From NCBI GenBank assembly GCA_937891465.1, contig CALAHF010000164.1:91530-155529 (forward strand): a stretch of 64,000 nt of DNA, given 5' to 3'. The first letter of the stretch is position 1. The number at the start of each line of letters is the position of its first letter. The notes below the pieces were generated by a model. It saw only the letters and a program-made list of their open reading frames with translations. It was not told the origin of the DNA and searched no databases. The translations under genes were made by a program, and so were the position numbers. The DNA is from an uncultured Verrucomicrobiales bacterium. Its GTDB lineage: Bacteria > Verrucomicrobiota > Verrucomicrobiia > Verrucomicrobiales > DEV007. Shown here one piece after another: positions 9,163-18,206 of this stretch.

Positions 9163-11541
9163 ATGGCAAAAAAAAACACGCCAACTCCCGAGAACACCCC
9201 GCCGAAGCCGCAAAAACCCAGGTTTCGGAATTTCATCCTCTTTTCAGGAGTATCTGCTCTGCTTCTCGGAATCATCGGGCTCTACGTGGTTCCGTGGTTC
9301 TTTCCCATGCCGGAGGGATTGCAAAATCCGCAGGAATCCGGCTTGGAATTCACCGACCGCGACGGGAAACCACTTCGTCGATTGCTCGCGGACGAATCCC
9401 GCGTTGATCGCCCGGCAACGTTTGAAGAACTTCCGAAAAATCTCATCAAAGCCACCCTCGCGGCGGAAGACTCCCGTTACTTTTCCCATCACGGAATCGA
9501 CTACATCGGAACCCTGCGGGCGATCCGCGATGCGTTGAAACATCGGGAATTTGTCTCGGGCGCATCGACCGTTACCCAGCAACTCGCGAAGATAACTTCA
9601 CCTCACCGCCCCCGGGAATTGAAGACGAAAGTCATCGAGGCCTTCACGGCACGCCGGATCGAGATGTCGATGAACAAGGATGAAATCCTCACGGAATACC
9701 TCAATCGCATTCCCTATGGAAATCAGCTCCACGGCTGTCGGGCAGCGGCACGGGGTTATTTCGGAAAGCCGTTAGCTGACTTTTCGATCGCTGAGTCCGC
9801 CTTTCTGGCGGGACTTCCTAACAAACCCACTCGATTAAACCCGTACAAGAATTTCCGCGGGGCGAGAGCTCGGCAGATTTGGATTTTGAATCGTCTTCGA
9901 ATTGAAGGGTGGATTACCGAAGACGAATTCGAAGCCGCAATTGATGAAAAACTCGTCATCCAGCCACGCGGCAGTCACGCTTTTCACGCCCCGCATTTTC
10001 TTGATCTTATTTTGGAACGAAAGACACCTCAAACGGCGCAGGTTGATTTCGAAAAACATGCCATCAAAACCACACTTGATTTAGGGCTTCAGAAATTTAT
10101 CGAAACCACCGTTGATGGACAACTGGCCCGCCTTGGAGATGACGAAGACGGTTCGTCCGATGCCTTTCAGGGTGCCGTCGTTGTGATTAAAAATGAAACC
10201 GGCGACGCTCTTGCACTAACCGGTTCGCGGAATTTTTTCCATTCCAAAGGCGGTCAAATCAACGGTGCGTGGATCCCGCGTTCGGCCGGTTCGACGCTAA
10301 AACCCTTCACCTATCTGCTCGCCCTCGAAAGCGGCCACACTGCCGCGAGCGTAATCACCGATCTGCCGGTTGAATATCCGACCAGCACTGGAATTTACAG
10401 TCCGGTGAATTTTGATCGCCGCCACTGCGGCCCCGTCTCAATGAGACATGCCCTGGCGAATTCGCTCAACATTCCTGCGGTTCGGATGCTCGATGAAATC
10501 GGCGGTGCGCAAGCCCTGCATCATCTGCTTAGTAAAAAACTTGGTCTGACGGGTCTCAACGACAACCCGGATCACTACGGCCTCGGCCTCACGATCGGTA
10601 ATGCTGAAGTGCGTTTGTTAGAGCTGACCAATGCCTACGCAACGCTTGCCCGACTCGGGAAGTACCGCGAGGTGAATTTCGTTTCTACGAACCAACAGGG
10701 CCTGTTCGATGAACCAACTCTATTCGATCGTGAAACTGCCTGGATCATTGCGGATATTCTGAGTGACAATTCGGCTCGCGCCGATGCATTTGGATTTGAT
10801 TCGTCGCTCCGACTTCCCTTTCGCGTCGCTGCAAAAACTGGAACGAGCACGGACTTTCGCGACAACTGGACGCTTGGTTTTACGCCTGATTTCACCGTCG
10901 GTGTTTGGGTCGGTCGATTCGATAACGAGCCTCTTCAAAACGTTTCAGGTGTTTCGGGAGCCGGGCCCATTTTTCATGACATCATGCTGCACCTTCATGA
11001 AAAAACCGAACCCCGCTGGTATGAGAAACCAGAGCGAATTCTCGAAGCGGAAGTCGATGAGCTAAATGGAAAACGCGTCAACGAGTCACTGGCTTTTCGT
11101 CCCAAAAAAACGCGCACTGAATTTTTCCGTCCCGATTTTCTGCCACCGCGCGCACGTGCGGACGAATACGATTCTGCGGGCCTGACGCAGTTGCCCAATG
11201 AATTCGCAATGTGGCTTGCGTCAGAAGGTCGTCAGCTAGAATCAGTGGCAACAGCGCACACCGAATCTCCGCTGGTTGAGAAAACCGCTCCCTTGAAAAT
11301 CGTGAGCCCGATGACCGGAACCGTTGCATTTCTCGATCCCGACTTGCCGGATGGCGGACGTTTCTTTCCTCTCCGGACAGGGAGCGAATTATCCGGCATC
11401 AAGTGGGAGAGCGAGTCGTTGAAAATCGAACAGCGTAACGGAACAGACTGGCTGGTTTTAGAGCCCGGCGAACACAAGGTTTTTGCGAAAGACGCGAACG
11501 GCCGTCGCGCCGCTGCGCACTTTGTCGTTCAGGAATTGTGA
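9163..11541 (+). CDS. pbpC: Penicillin-binding protein 1C
   Basis: A 792-residue bifunctional peptidoglycan synthase anchored by one N-terminal membrane helix (about 24-46). The glycosyltransferase 51 domain has E102 in AAEDSRYFSHHGID and the VSGASTVTQQLAK motif. The transpeptidase has S377-T-L-K, an SLN triad in ANSLNIPA and K558-T-G-T-S. A C-terminal immunoglobulin-like BiPBP domain ends the protein (IVSPMTGTVAFLDPDLPDGG onward), which together with the GT51 start defines PBP1C. It stands 11 bases after the alpha-2-macroglobulin gene, as in E. coli and many others, and the pair probably guards and repairs a breached envelope. Residues about 507-524 look as if encoded by a dispersed repeat. 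Confidence 0.93.
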   Translation: MAKKNTPTPENTPPKPQKPRFRNFILFSGVSALLLGIIGLYVVPWFFPMPEGLQNPQESGLEFTDRDGKPLRRLLADESRVDRPATFEELPKNLIKATLAAEDSRYFSHHGIDYIGTLRAIRDALKHREFVSGASTVTQQLAKITSPHRPRELKTKVIEAFTARRIEMSMNKDEILTEYLNRIPYGNQLHGCRAAARGYFGKPLADFSIAESAFLAGLPNKPTRLNPYKNFRGARARQIWILNRLRIEGWITEDEFEAAIDEKLVIQPRGSHAFHAPHFLDLILERKTPQTAQVDFEKHAIKTTLDLGLQKFIETTVDGQLARLGDDEDGSSDAFQGAVVVIKNETGDALALTGSRNFFHSKGGQINGAWIPRSAGSTLKPFTYLLALESGHTAASVITDLPVEYPTSTGIYSPVNFDRRHCGPVSMRHALANSLNIPAVRMLDEIGGAQALHHLLSKKLGLTGLNDNPDHYGLGLTIGNAEVRLLELTNAYATLARLGKYREVNFVSTNQQGLFDEPTLFDRETAWIIADILSDNSARADAFGFDSSLRLPFRVAAKTGTSTDFRDNWTLGFTPDFTVGVWVGRFDNEPLQNVSGVSGAGPIFHDIMLHLHEKTEPRWYEKPERILEAEVDELNGKRVNESLAFRPKKTRTEFFRPDFLPPRARADEYDSAGLTQLPNEFAMWLASEGRQLESVATAHTESPLVEKTAPLKIVSPMTGTVAFLDPDLPDGGRFFPLRTGSELSGIKWESESLKIEQRNGTDWLVLEPGEHKVFAKDANGRRAAAHFVVQEL
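10684..10733 (+). repeat. Dispersed short repeat inside pbpC
   Basis: The segment reads TTCTACGAACCAACAGGG, six further bases, then CGATGAACCAACTCT and ATTCGATCG. Intergenic copy 53755-53802 reads TTCTACGAGTCAACAGGG, a short spacer, GATCGAACCAACAGGG and TTCGATCG. The order and spacing of the blocks agree, so this looks like a copy of the family kept in frame within the transpeptidase part of PBP1C. Chance resemblance cannot be excluded without alignment statistics. Confidence 0.5.
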
Positions 11542-12587
11542 GTGTTTTTCACGAAGTAAAAGCCTCTGCGAAAAGTCACTCCTACAAAAATGAACAGGGC
11601 CACATAGGCCAAAGGGTCGTGAGGAGCTGACGGGCTCATCGCAGTGCGTTGCAACGATTTGGTATCGGAGTCGGGCGAAAAGTAGAGATCGCCCGGTGCT
11701 TTTTGATAAGCCCATTGATCTTCGAATTCGGTCAGCCACCAGGTCTTTGAAGGGCCGGTTTCTTTTGGCAAATCGAGGTTATTAAGAAGCCCCTGACGGT
11801 GTTGGGTAATGTCGCCGGACCATACTTTTTTACCGCTCCAGGTTTCGCCGTTTTTAAAACTTCCGGCGAAGGCTTTGTCTGCGATGAAGTAGATTCGGAG
11901 CAGACGATCCTCTGCATCAACGGACTTCGCGGCATCGCCCGAGTCAGGTTCACGATAAGGAAAAAGTGGCGTGTCCGTTTTGAAGCTGATCCGCAGTGTG
12001 TCGGCTTCGGTAACAGGATCTGAAGTTTCGGCATCAGGCTTGGCAATTTTCAACGCAGTGAAAACCCAATCATTTTCAACATACAGCTGTGCCCAATCCG
12101 CCACCGCGTCAGAGTAGGCATAGTCGTTTTCAGACAGCCACGTGACGAGCGCTTCGGCAGTATCCGCTTTGAGAACAACGGCATCGAAACCTGCGACACG
12201 TTTTTCTTCGAGGACGATGACCGATGCGTCTTTGGCCATTTCTGATGCAGCTGGTGCGGAACAACCAAATCCCGGAGAATGCGTTCTGACTATCGGGGCC
12301 GTTATATATTTCAGAACGGAAAAAACTTCGTCTCCTGATTCATCCAGTTCCGGCTGACTGGGCGAGGGAACGATGAACCCGAAATCTTCGGCAGCTCCAT
12401 CGCCTTTGAAACTCGCTTTACGAATGAAATGCTGAGTTTGCAATTCAGCATCCCACAAGATGATCACGGTTTGATCCGCGTTTACGATCTTATGAATCGC
12501 CCGCGAAACTGCGCAACAGGCATACGCAGGAGTTGCTTGATTGAAGAAAAGAAAACCGGAGGCGAGAAGTACGATCCACTTTTTCAT
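11529..12587 (-). CDS. DUF2330 domain protein, secreted and membrane-anchored
   Basis: A 352-residue protein of the DUF2330 family, of unknown function. A signal peptide (residues 1-23, ending NQATPAYA) is followed by the family's early CCAVSR cysteine pair, then the DAELQTQHFIRKASFKG and FGFIVPSP strands typical of DUF2330. A C-terminal hydrophobic helix (DPLAYVALFIFVGVTF) with a basic tail would leave the bulk outside the cytoplasm. Its 3' end overlaps that of pbpC by 13 bases in convergent orientation. The HAD-hydrolase gene ends only nine bases upstream, so it is probably the last gene of a hemB-HAD-DUF2330 transcript. Confidence 0.85.
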   Translation of the reverse strand: MKKWIVLLASGFLFFNQATPAYACCAVSRAIHKIVNADQTVIILWDAELQTQHFIRKASFKGDGAAEDFGFIVPSPSQPELDESGDEVFSVLKYITAPIVRTHSPGFGCSAPAASEMAKDASVIVLEEKRVAGFDAVVLKADTAEALVTWLSENDYAYSDAVADWAQLYVENDWVFTALKIAKPDAETSDPVTEADTLRISFKTDTPLFPYREPDSGDAAKSVDAEDRLLRIYFIADKAFAGSFKNGETWSGKKVWSGDITQHRQGLLNNLDLPKETGPSKTWWLTEFEDQWAYQKAPGDLYFSPDSDTKSLQRTAMSPSAPHDPLAYVALFIFVGVTFRRGFYFVKNTHNS

Positions 12588-12596
12588 TCCTGAAGG

Positions 12597-13259
12597 TTAA
12601 CGATTCTCAAAGATCGAAGCGAGCTTTTCGATCGACAACTCATCCAACCGATGAACCACGGCATCAACGTTCTTCAATGATTCGGCGGGATGGGTTGTCG
12701 CCACTCCAATGACGTGCATTCCCCCGGCGCGGGCGGCATCAATCCCGACCTGGGCGTCTTCGAGGACAATGCAGTTTTTTGGATCAAAACCGAGGAGCTT
12801 GGCTCCGTTGAGAAATACTTCGGGATCGGGTTTGCCGTTGGAAACGTCTTCAGCGGCAACGATTCCACCGAAGTAGTCGGCGATGCCGGTGATTTCGAGC
12901 GAGCAATCGATGTTGGATCGTGGGGTCGATGATCCCACAGCCGTGGGAATTCCAGAAGCTTTGAGTATTTTCAAAAACTCACGCACTCCGGGGAGTGGCT
13001 CGATCCCGACTTCGCGAACGAGCTCTCGATAGGTTTCTTCTTTTTCGAAGGCAAGCGCGGCGACTTCGGCAGGATCAGTTGCCCAGCCAAGAACATCGGG
13101 AATGATAGACTCGTTTCGCATTCCGAATCCCTTTTCAAAATGACCGTCGGGTAGCGGCAGATTTTTTCGTTCAGCAAGGCGGTCCCAGCTTGCTGCGTGT
13201 TGTTCCCGGGAATCGATAACAACTCCGTCCCAGTCGAAGAGAATGGCGAATGGTTTCAT
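12597..13259 (-). CDS. HAD-superfamily phosphatase / beta-phosphoglucomutase-like
   Basis: About 220 residues. Motif I is FDWDGVVIDS at residues 7-16 with the nucleophile and acid aspartates, motif II is AVGSSTPRSN, the motif III lysine lies in SNGKPDPEVF, and motif IV is VLEDAQVGIDAARAGGM. A helical cap between motifs I and II makes it a subfamily IA enzyme, either a phosphatase of small phosphorylated metabolites or a phosphoglucomutase relative. I chose the ATG at 13259 because GAGG stands about ten bases upstream and motif I begins at once; an upstream start at 13292 adds only 11 unrelated residues. hemB ends 45 bases upstream. Confidence 0.88.
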   Translation of the reverse strand: MKPFAILFDWDGVVIDSREQHAASWDRLAERKNLPLPDGHFEKGFGMRNESIIPDVLGWATDPAEVAALAFEKEETYRELVREVGIEPLPGVREFLKILKASGIPTAVGSSTPRSNIDCSLEITGIADYFGGIVAAEDVSNGKPDPEVFLNGAKLLGFDPKNCIVLEDAQVGIDAARAGGMHVIGVATTHPAESLKNVDAVVHRLDELSIEKLASIFENR

Positions 13260-13304
13260 AGAAAGAGTCCTCACCCAGAGATGCGGAGGCAAAATGGCTT
13301 TTGA

Positions 13305-14300
13305 CTAGGATTGCTGAGCGAACTTCTTCGCAAAATACGTCAGAATCATATCGGCTCCGGCACGTTTGATTCCGGTCAGGGATTCAACCATGATTTTGTC
13401 TTCGTCGATCCAACCATCTTTGGCAGCGGATTTAATCATGAGATATTCGCCGCTGACTTGATAGGCGGCGATGGGCAAATCGACCTCTTCGCGAATGGCG
13501 CGGATGATGTCCAGATAAGGTCCAGCGGGTTTGACCATGAGAACATCGGCCCCTTCGGAAACATCGGCTTCGGCTTCGCGAAGGGCTTCGCGCCAGTTGG
13601 CTGGATCCATCTGATAAGTCTTTTTGTCACCGTCTTTTGGTGCGGAATCGAGCGCTCCGCGAAACGGCCCGTAGTAGGCGGAGGCATATTTCGCGGTGTA
13701 ACTCATGATCGAAACATCCTCGAAATCGGCGTCATCGAGGGCATCGCGGATTGCACCGACACGTCCATCCATCATGTCGCTCGGGGCAACAATATCGGCT
13801 CCAGCTTCAGCATGGCTTCTAGCCTGATCACACAACGCAGCGACCGTTTCGTCGTTGATGATTTTTAGGTCGCCGGTGGATTCGTCCTTCTGAACAATGC
13901 CATCGTGACCATCGGAATTGTAGGGATCGAGCGCGATGTCGGTGATTACGGTGACCTCTGGATACGTCGACTTGACCGCGCGGATAGCCCGCTGAACCAA
14001 TCCATCGGGGTTGACGCATTCATCGCCGTGAGAAGTCTTGAGGTCGTCTTCGATTTTCGGAAAAAAGACGACCGCTCTGATCCCGAGAGCAGAAGCTTCA
14101 CCGACCTCTTTGACCATGCCCTCGAGACTCCAGCGATGACAACCAGGCATGGAGTCAATTGCGTCATCAACTTTCGATTCGTGAATGAAAAGTGGCAGAA
14201 TCAGATCGGCCGGAGTGACGATGGTCTCGCGAACCAATCCTCGAATGGAGGCGGATTTCCGATTTCGACGGGGGCGACTTGGAAGGTCGAGTTTGCTCAT
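13305..14300 (-). CDS. hemB: Delta-aminolevulinic acid dehydratase (porphobilinogen synthase)
   Basis: A 331-residue cytosolic enzyme that condenses two 5-aminolevulinate molecules to porphobilinogen in haem synthesis. Both Schiff-base lysines are visible: K204 in SYTAKYASAYYGPFR and K257 in LMVKPAGPYLD. The metal loop reads TDIALDPYNSDGHDGIV, without the cysteine cluster of zinc enzymes, so this should be a magnesium/potassium-dependent type. The ATG at 14300 begins MSKLDLPSRPRRNRKS, a usual HemB start; an ATG 12 codons upstream is less likely. It heads the minus-strand group with the HAD and DUF2330 genes. Haem supply fits the c-type haem protein at 59007-62372. Confidence 0.95.
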   Translation of the reverse strand: MSKLDLPSRPRRNRKSASIRGLVRETIVTPADLILPLFIHESKVDDAIDSMPGCHRWSLEGMVKEVGEASALGIRAVVFFPKIEDDLKTSHGDECVNPDGLVQRAIRAVKSTYPEVTVITDIALDPYNSDGHDGIVQKDESTGDLKIINDETVAALCDQARSHAEAGADIVAPSDMMDGRVGAIRDALDDADFEDVSIMSYTAKYASAYYGPFRGALDSAPKDGDKKTYQMDPANWREALREAEADVSEGADVLMVKPAGPYLDIIRAIREEVDLPIAAYQVSGEYLMIKSAAKDGWIDEDKIMVESLTGIKRAGADMILTYFAKKFAQQS

Positions 14301-14417
14301 ATGAGGCAAGAAACGCTCCAAATCGACCGATGCCACGCTTTTTTCGGCCTAAAAACGGGTTTTCTGCTTTCGCGAAGGCGCTTTTGTCGCGACATTTCCG
14401 CAACACACGAAGCAGGA

Positions 14418-14954
14418 ATGATGGGAAGAAAGAAACAGATTTGTTTTTCGAGCGGGCTGGCTGCAGCGATTTTGATCGGCGGAGTCGGTTGCATCAGCGA
14501 CGGCAACTCACCTTCTCCAAAAAAAGGCGGCGGGATTCTTGGCAGCATGTTCGGCAACAACGAAGATGAGGACCAATCACTGGCAGAAGCCGAGGCGGCA
14601 AAAGAGAAAGAAAAGCCAGCCCCACGAGCGACAGCGACTGAATTTCCGATTGGTTCGGTTCAAACCGTCATGGTCGATGAAAAATTCGTGCTCATTCGCT
14701 CTTCGAAAGGGCTTACGCTTGAGGCTGGCACCGAGATGATGACCTACGGTTTAAACGGTCGCCCAACGGCGAAGCTGAGCCTTAGCCCGGAGAAAAAAGG
14801 AGCGTTTGTTGTTGCTGATATCGTTCAGGGAAATCCAAAACGCGGGGATCGTGTGATTGCGATGGGAATGGTCGATCGGAACAGCCGAACGACGCGTGGG
14901 TTGGTTCCTGCAAACGGGCTCGGCGGCGACGATGAGATCCAGATTTTGGAATAG
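14418..14954 (+). CDS. Predicted lipoprotein of unknown function
   Basis: About 178 residues. A signal peptide with lipobox (AILIGGVGC) predicts lipid anchoring, followed by a low-complexity linker rich in S, K, G, D and E (to about residue 70), then a compact beta-rich domain (SVQTVMVDEKFVLIRSS, then KLSLSPEKKGAFVVADIVQG and RGDRVIA) that looks like a small barrel or SH3/PilZ-like fold. I do not recognise the family. The frame is open further upstream, but the lipoprotein signal fixes the start at ATG 14418 (or 14421), with AGGA just before it. It diverges from hemB across about 117 bases. Confidence 0.7.
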   Translation: MMGRKKQICFSSGLAAAILIGGVGCISDGNSPSPKKGGGILGSMFGNNEDEDQSLAEAEAAKEKEKPAPRATATEFPIGSVQTVMVDEKFVLIRSSKGLTLEAGTEMMTYGLNGRPTAKLSLSPEKKGAFVVADIVQGNPKRGDRVIAMGMVDRNSRTTRGLVPANGLGGDDEIQILE

Positions 14955-15012
14955 CCTTTTTCTGGCAGGGAAGTTGCTTGATTTGAAGGCAGATTTTCAC
15001 TTATACTAAATC

Positions 15013-15513
15013 ATGCCTGAAGAACCACCTAGCGTCCCGCCACCGATGGATGATGATGACGGAAACAATGACAAGAACATCGTTGAAAACGCATCAGACG
15101 CTGCGTCTGATGCTGTCGATCAAATCAAAGACGCAATAAATGCGCCACCACCTTCGACTGAAGGAGCCGTTTTGGGTGCAGGAAAACTCAGCGAGACAGA
15201 CGAAAAAACGATGGGAATGCTGGCCCACCTGCTGGGTGCTTTCACCTTTTTCGTGGGGCCTTTGATTATCTGGCTGATTAAAAAAGAGGAAAGTCCGTTC
15301 TTAAATAGTCAGGGCAAAGAAGCGCTGAATTTCCAAATTCTGATCGCCATTAGTTATGTTGCTGTGACGGTCGTGAGTTTTGTCCTGCCATGTTTGGCGA
15401 TTCTCTACCCAGTCGTGGTGATTTTGAATCTCGTCTTTTGCATCCTCGGCTGTCTCGAAGCGAATAAAGGCATCGCTTATCGTTACCCTTTCAATCTCCG
15501 GTTGATTTCCTGA
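15013..15513 (+). CDS. DUF4870 domain membrane protein
   Basis: A 166-residue protein with an acidic, alanine-rich N-terminal tail (about 1-60), then the DUF4870/Tic20-like domain: TMGMLAHLLGAFTFFVGPL as helix 1, IIWLIKKEESPFLNSQGKEA as the conserved charged loop, and a second hydrophobic stretch covering two helices, ending in GCLEANKGIAYRYPFNLRLI. The function of the family is unknown. It lies 58 bases after the lipoprotein and 22 bases before the helicase on the same strand, so the three may share a transcript. Confidence 0.85.
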   Translation: MPEEPPSVPPPMDDDDGNNDKNIVENASDAASDAVDQIKDAINAPPPSTEGAVLGAGKLSETDEKTMGMLAHLLGAFTFFVGPLIIWLIKKEESPFLNSQGKEALNFQILIAISYVAVTVVSFVLPCLAILYPVVVILNLVFCILGCLEANKGIAYRYPFNLRLIS

Positions 15514-15535
15514 CCTGAGTCGCGGATTTTCGGGC

Positions 15536-17548
15536 ATGATTCAACACAAGGGCCTCATCGGCCTGAATCCCCCGCAACGTGAGGCCGCTGAAACCATCAG
15601 CGGCCCCGTCTTGATTCTCGCTGGCGCGGGAACCGGGAAGACTCGTGTCGTGACAACGCGGATTGCGGGGATGATTTACAATGACATCCCTGCCCGCGAA
15701 ATTCTCGCGGTGACTTTCACGAACAAGGCGGCGACCGAGATGCGCGAACGAGTCGCCACGATGATTTCGCAAGAAGCCGCCGGCGAAGTCACGATCTGTA
15801 CGTTCCACAGCCTTTGTGTGCGGATTCTGCGGACCTGCATTGAGCGCCTTGGCTACAAGAAGAATTTTTCGATTTACACCCAATCTGATCAGCTCGGCTT
15901 GCTGAAAAAAATCATCGTCAGAACGGCGGGCAAAGACGAAAAGCTCGATCCGAAGATGGCGAACATGGAGATCAGTGGGGCAAAAAATCGCGGCGAAGTG
16001 CCCGGTGATTTTGATGATTCCCTGATTCGGATTGTCTACGAAAATTACCAACGCGATCTGAAGCAGATGAACGCGGTCGACTTTGATGACCTGATGCTTC
16101 TTGCGGTGCGCGGGCTTGAGGAAAATCCCGACCTCCGCAAATCTTGGCAGCGGCATTTCCGCTATATCATGGTGGATGAATTTCAGGACACCAATCATCT
16201 TCAGATGACGCTACTCCGGCTCATTGTCGGGAAGGAAAGAAACATCTGCGTTGTGGGCGATGACGACCAGTCGATTTACGGATGGCGCGGGGCGGACATC
16301 ACCAACATTCTCGATTTCGAACGCTTTTTTAAAGGCCCCAAAATCGTGAAATTGGAGGAAAACTACCGGTCCACCAATACGATCCTACGACTCGCCAACA
16401 GCCTCATTCGCCACAACATCGATCGACGCGAGAAAACTCTGTGGTCGAGCAAAGAAGATGGCGAGCCAACCAAACTCATTTCCATGCCCGATGCCGAAAC
16501 CGAGGCAGAATGGATCGTAAACGAGATTCACGACGAACATCGGATGCATGATCGGAGCTACAACGATTTTGCGATTCTGTTTCGGATGAACGCTCAATCG
16601 CGGATTTTTGAAGAGCAGTTTCGAGAATTGGAAATCCCCTACAAACTCATCGGTGGGCAAAGTTTTTATGAGCGCCGCGAGGTGAAAGACGTCCTCGCTT
16701 ATCTCAACGTCATCACCAACAACGATGATGATGTCAGCCTCTTGCGAATCATCGCATCCCCTCCCCGCGGTATCGGTGGCGGAACGATCGAAGCGGCCAC
16801 AACGTTTTCGATTGAGCGGCAAAGCTCGGTTTACGATGCCCTGCAGGATATCGAATTTCAAGCATCGCTGCCAAAACGAGCCCAAAATGCGATCGGCCGC
16901 TTTCACGAATTGATTCAGCGATATTCCGAATTCGCCTCCAATCCGAATGCGGACTACGCAGAGATGACCACCACGATGCTGAAGGAAATCAACTACGACG
17001 AGTACGTTAAGAAGAATTGTAAAACGCCTGACGAAGCCGACATGCGACGAAAAAACGTCCATGAGTTTCTCGAAGGCATGCATTTCAGCATGAAAAAAAA
17101 GAAGAAGCGAGGCCTTCGCGGCTTCCTCGATGGCGTTGCCCTAATGCAGGATCGTGAAGAACGCGGCGACGAAAAAGAGCAGGGCCACGGCGTTTCATTG
17201 ATCACGATGCACGCTTCCAAAGGTCTCGAGTTTCCCTGCTGCTTCATTGTCGGAGCCGAGGAAGGAACCCTGCCACACTCTCGATCTGTCGAAGAAGGAA
17301 CTCGCGATGAAGAGCGCCGCCTGCTGTATGTGGGGATCACCCGCGCGCAAGAATGCCTGACAATTACCTGGTGTCACAGTCGCCGAAAATATGGCGATCC
17401 CCTTCCTTGCATGCCGAGCTCGTTTTTCAAAGAACTCGATCCTGAAGAGCTCGAAAAAGTCGATTACAAGGAACTCGCCGACGCACCTGTGGATGAAGAT
17501 TCCGCGCTCGATTATTTCGCAAGGATGAAGGAAATGCTCTCGCAATAA
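15536..17548 (+). CDS. UvrD/Rep/PcrA-type ATP-dependent DNA helicase
   Basis: A 670-residue superfamily 1A helicase with 3'-5' polarity in DNA repair or replication restart. Motif Q is LNPPQREAAE, Walker A is AGAGTGKT at about residue 32, motif Ia is TFTNKAATEMRER, motif II is MVDEFQDTNHLQ, motif III is VVGDDDQSIYGWRGAD, motif IV is LEENYRST, motif V is LITMHASKGLEFPCCFIVGAEEG and motif VI is ERRLLYVGITRAQ. At 670 residues it is closer to Rep length than to full UvrD, lacking the long C-terminal tail. It converges with the small gene at 17567-17881. Confidence 0.94.
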   Translation: MIQHKGLIGLNPPQREAAETISGPVLILAGAGTGKTRVVTTRIAGMIYNDIPAREILAVTFTNKAATEMRERVATMISQEAAGEVTICTFHSLCVRILRTCIERLGYKKNFSIYTQSDQLGLLKKIIVRTAGKDEKLDPKMANMEISGAKNRGEVPGDFDDSLIRIVYENYQRDLKQMNAVDFDDLMLLAVRGLEENPDLRKSWQRHFRYIMVDEFQDTNHLQMTLLRLIVGKERNICVVGDDDQSIYGWRGADITNILDFERFFKGPKIVKLEENYRSTNTILRLANSLIRHNIDRREKTLWSSKEDGEPTKLISMPDAETEAEWIVNEIHDEHRMHDRSYNDFAILFRMNAQSRIFEEQFRELEIPYKLIGGQSFYERREVKDVLAYLNVITNNDDDVSLLRIIASPPRGIGGGTIEAATTFSIERQSSVYDALQDIEFQASLPKRAQNAIGRFHELIQRYSEFASNPNADYAEMTTTMLKEINYDEYVKKNCKTPDEADMRRKNVHEFLEGMHFSMKKKKKRGLRGFLDGVALMQDREERGDEKEQGHGVSLITMHASKGLEFPCCFIVGAEEGTLPHSRSVEEGTRDEERRLLYVGITRAQECLTITWCHSRRKYGDPLPCMPSSFFKELDPEELEKVDYKELADAPVDEDSALDYFARMKEMLSQ

Positions 17549-17566
17549 AGAAGATCTGCAGTGAAA

Positions 17567-17881
17567 TCAGCGAACCCGCACCGCTGGCTTTCGCACGATC
17601 GTTGACGGCGTGCTCAGGTCTTTCTGATATCGATACCCGAGCCGGACAACCTCCACAATTCGCGCACTCCTTTGAATGGTTGATCCATCTGAATCGACAA
17701 TGTCGATCAACTTGCGCGCTAGGGAATCCAACACCGTTCCCTTTTCCAACGCATACGCTTCAATCGAGTTATTTTGTAGCAACCGGATCAGATCATTCCG
17801 AAAATGCTTCAGCTGCCGAAGCAACGCCTCGTCCTCGCCTTTTTCCAAACGCGAGGCAATTAGATCATCAAGATCTATCAA
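17567..17881 (-). CDS. Small helical protein of unknown function
   Basis: A 104-residue charged, mostly helical protein (EDEALLRQLKHFRNDLIRLL, then TVLDSLARKLIDIVDSDGST) ending in a basic tail (KPAVRVR). No known family is recognised. Its ATG lies inside the last codons of the membrane gene at 17868-18056, a 14-base overlap, so translation of the two is probably coupled. That coupling, and the lack of stop codons, is the main support that it is real. Confidence 0.6.
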   Translation of the reverse strand: MIDLDDLIASRLEKGEDEALLRQLKHFRNDLIRLLQNNSIEAYALEKGTVLDSLARKLIDIVDSDGSTIQRSARIVEVVRLGYRYQKDLSTPSTIVRKPAVRVR

Positions 17882-18056
17882 TCCGTTTGATAATCGCTTT
17901 TCCGATTTTGATGTCCGTACTTTGCTGCTCAGGATTCTGAACCGGAATTTTTCGCTTCAAAATTGTCATCACTGCAATCAAGAGCAATGCGACAAGAACC
18001 GACGCGATAGCAACGATTCCCCAAAATGCGATGTCTTGTATCAAAGTGTCTTCCAT
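17868..18056 (-). CDS. Small single-span membrane protein
   Basis: Sixty-two residues: a short N-terminal tail, one hydrophobic helix (IAFWGIVAIASVLVALLLIAV), then a basic cytoplasmic tail (LKRKIPVQNPEQQS). The positive charges after the helix predict N-out, C-in. No family is recognised. It is followed by an overlapping gene for a soluble helical protein, which could be its partner. The 150 bases before it (18057-18206) are strikingly AT-rich and may hold its promoter. Confidence 0.6.
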   Translation of the reverse strand: MEDTLIQDIAFWGIVAIASVLVALLLIAVMTILKRKIPVQNPEQQSTDIKIGKAIIKRIDRS

Positions 18057-18206
18057 ATAGAAAAATCGAGATAAATTCTCATATCACAAAATTATTATAA
18101 TTACGATAGTTAAAATTTCTATTTTTATCGAAATTTAATCCTATTCAGCGAATTATTCTCGTATTCGAGAACGAGCCGCAATCAAAACTATGATTCGATT
18201 CGAAGA

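Noticed and set aside
18057..18206. AT-rich gap as a possible replication origin
   Set aside because: It has no DnaA-box series and lies beside ordinary small genes; its AT content is better explained as a promoter region.
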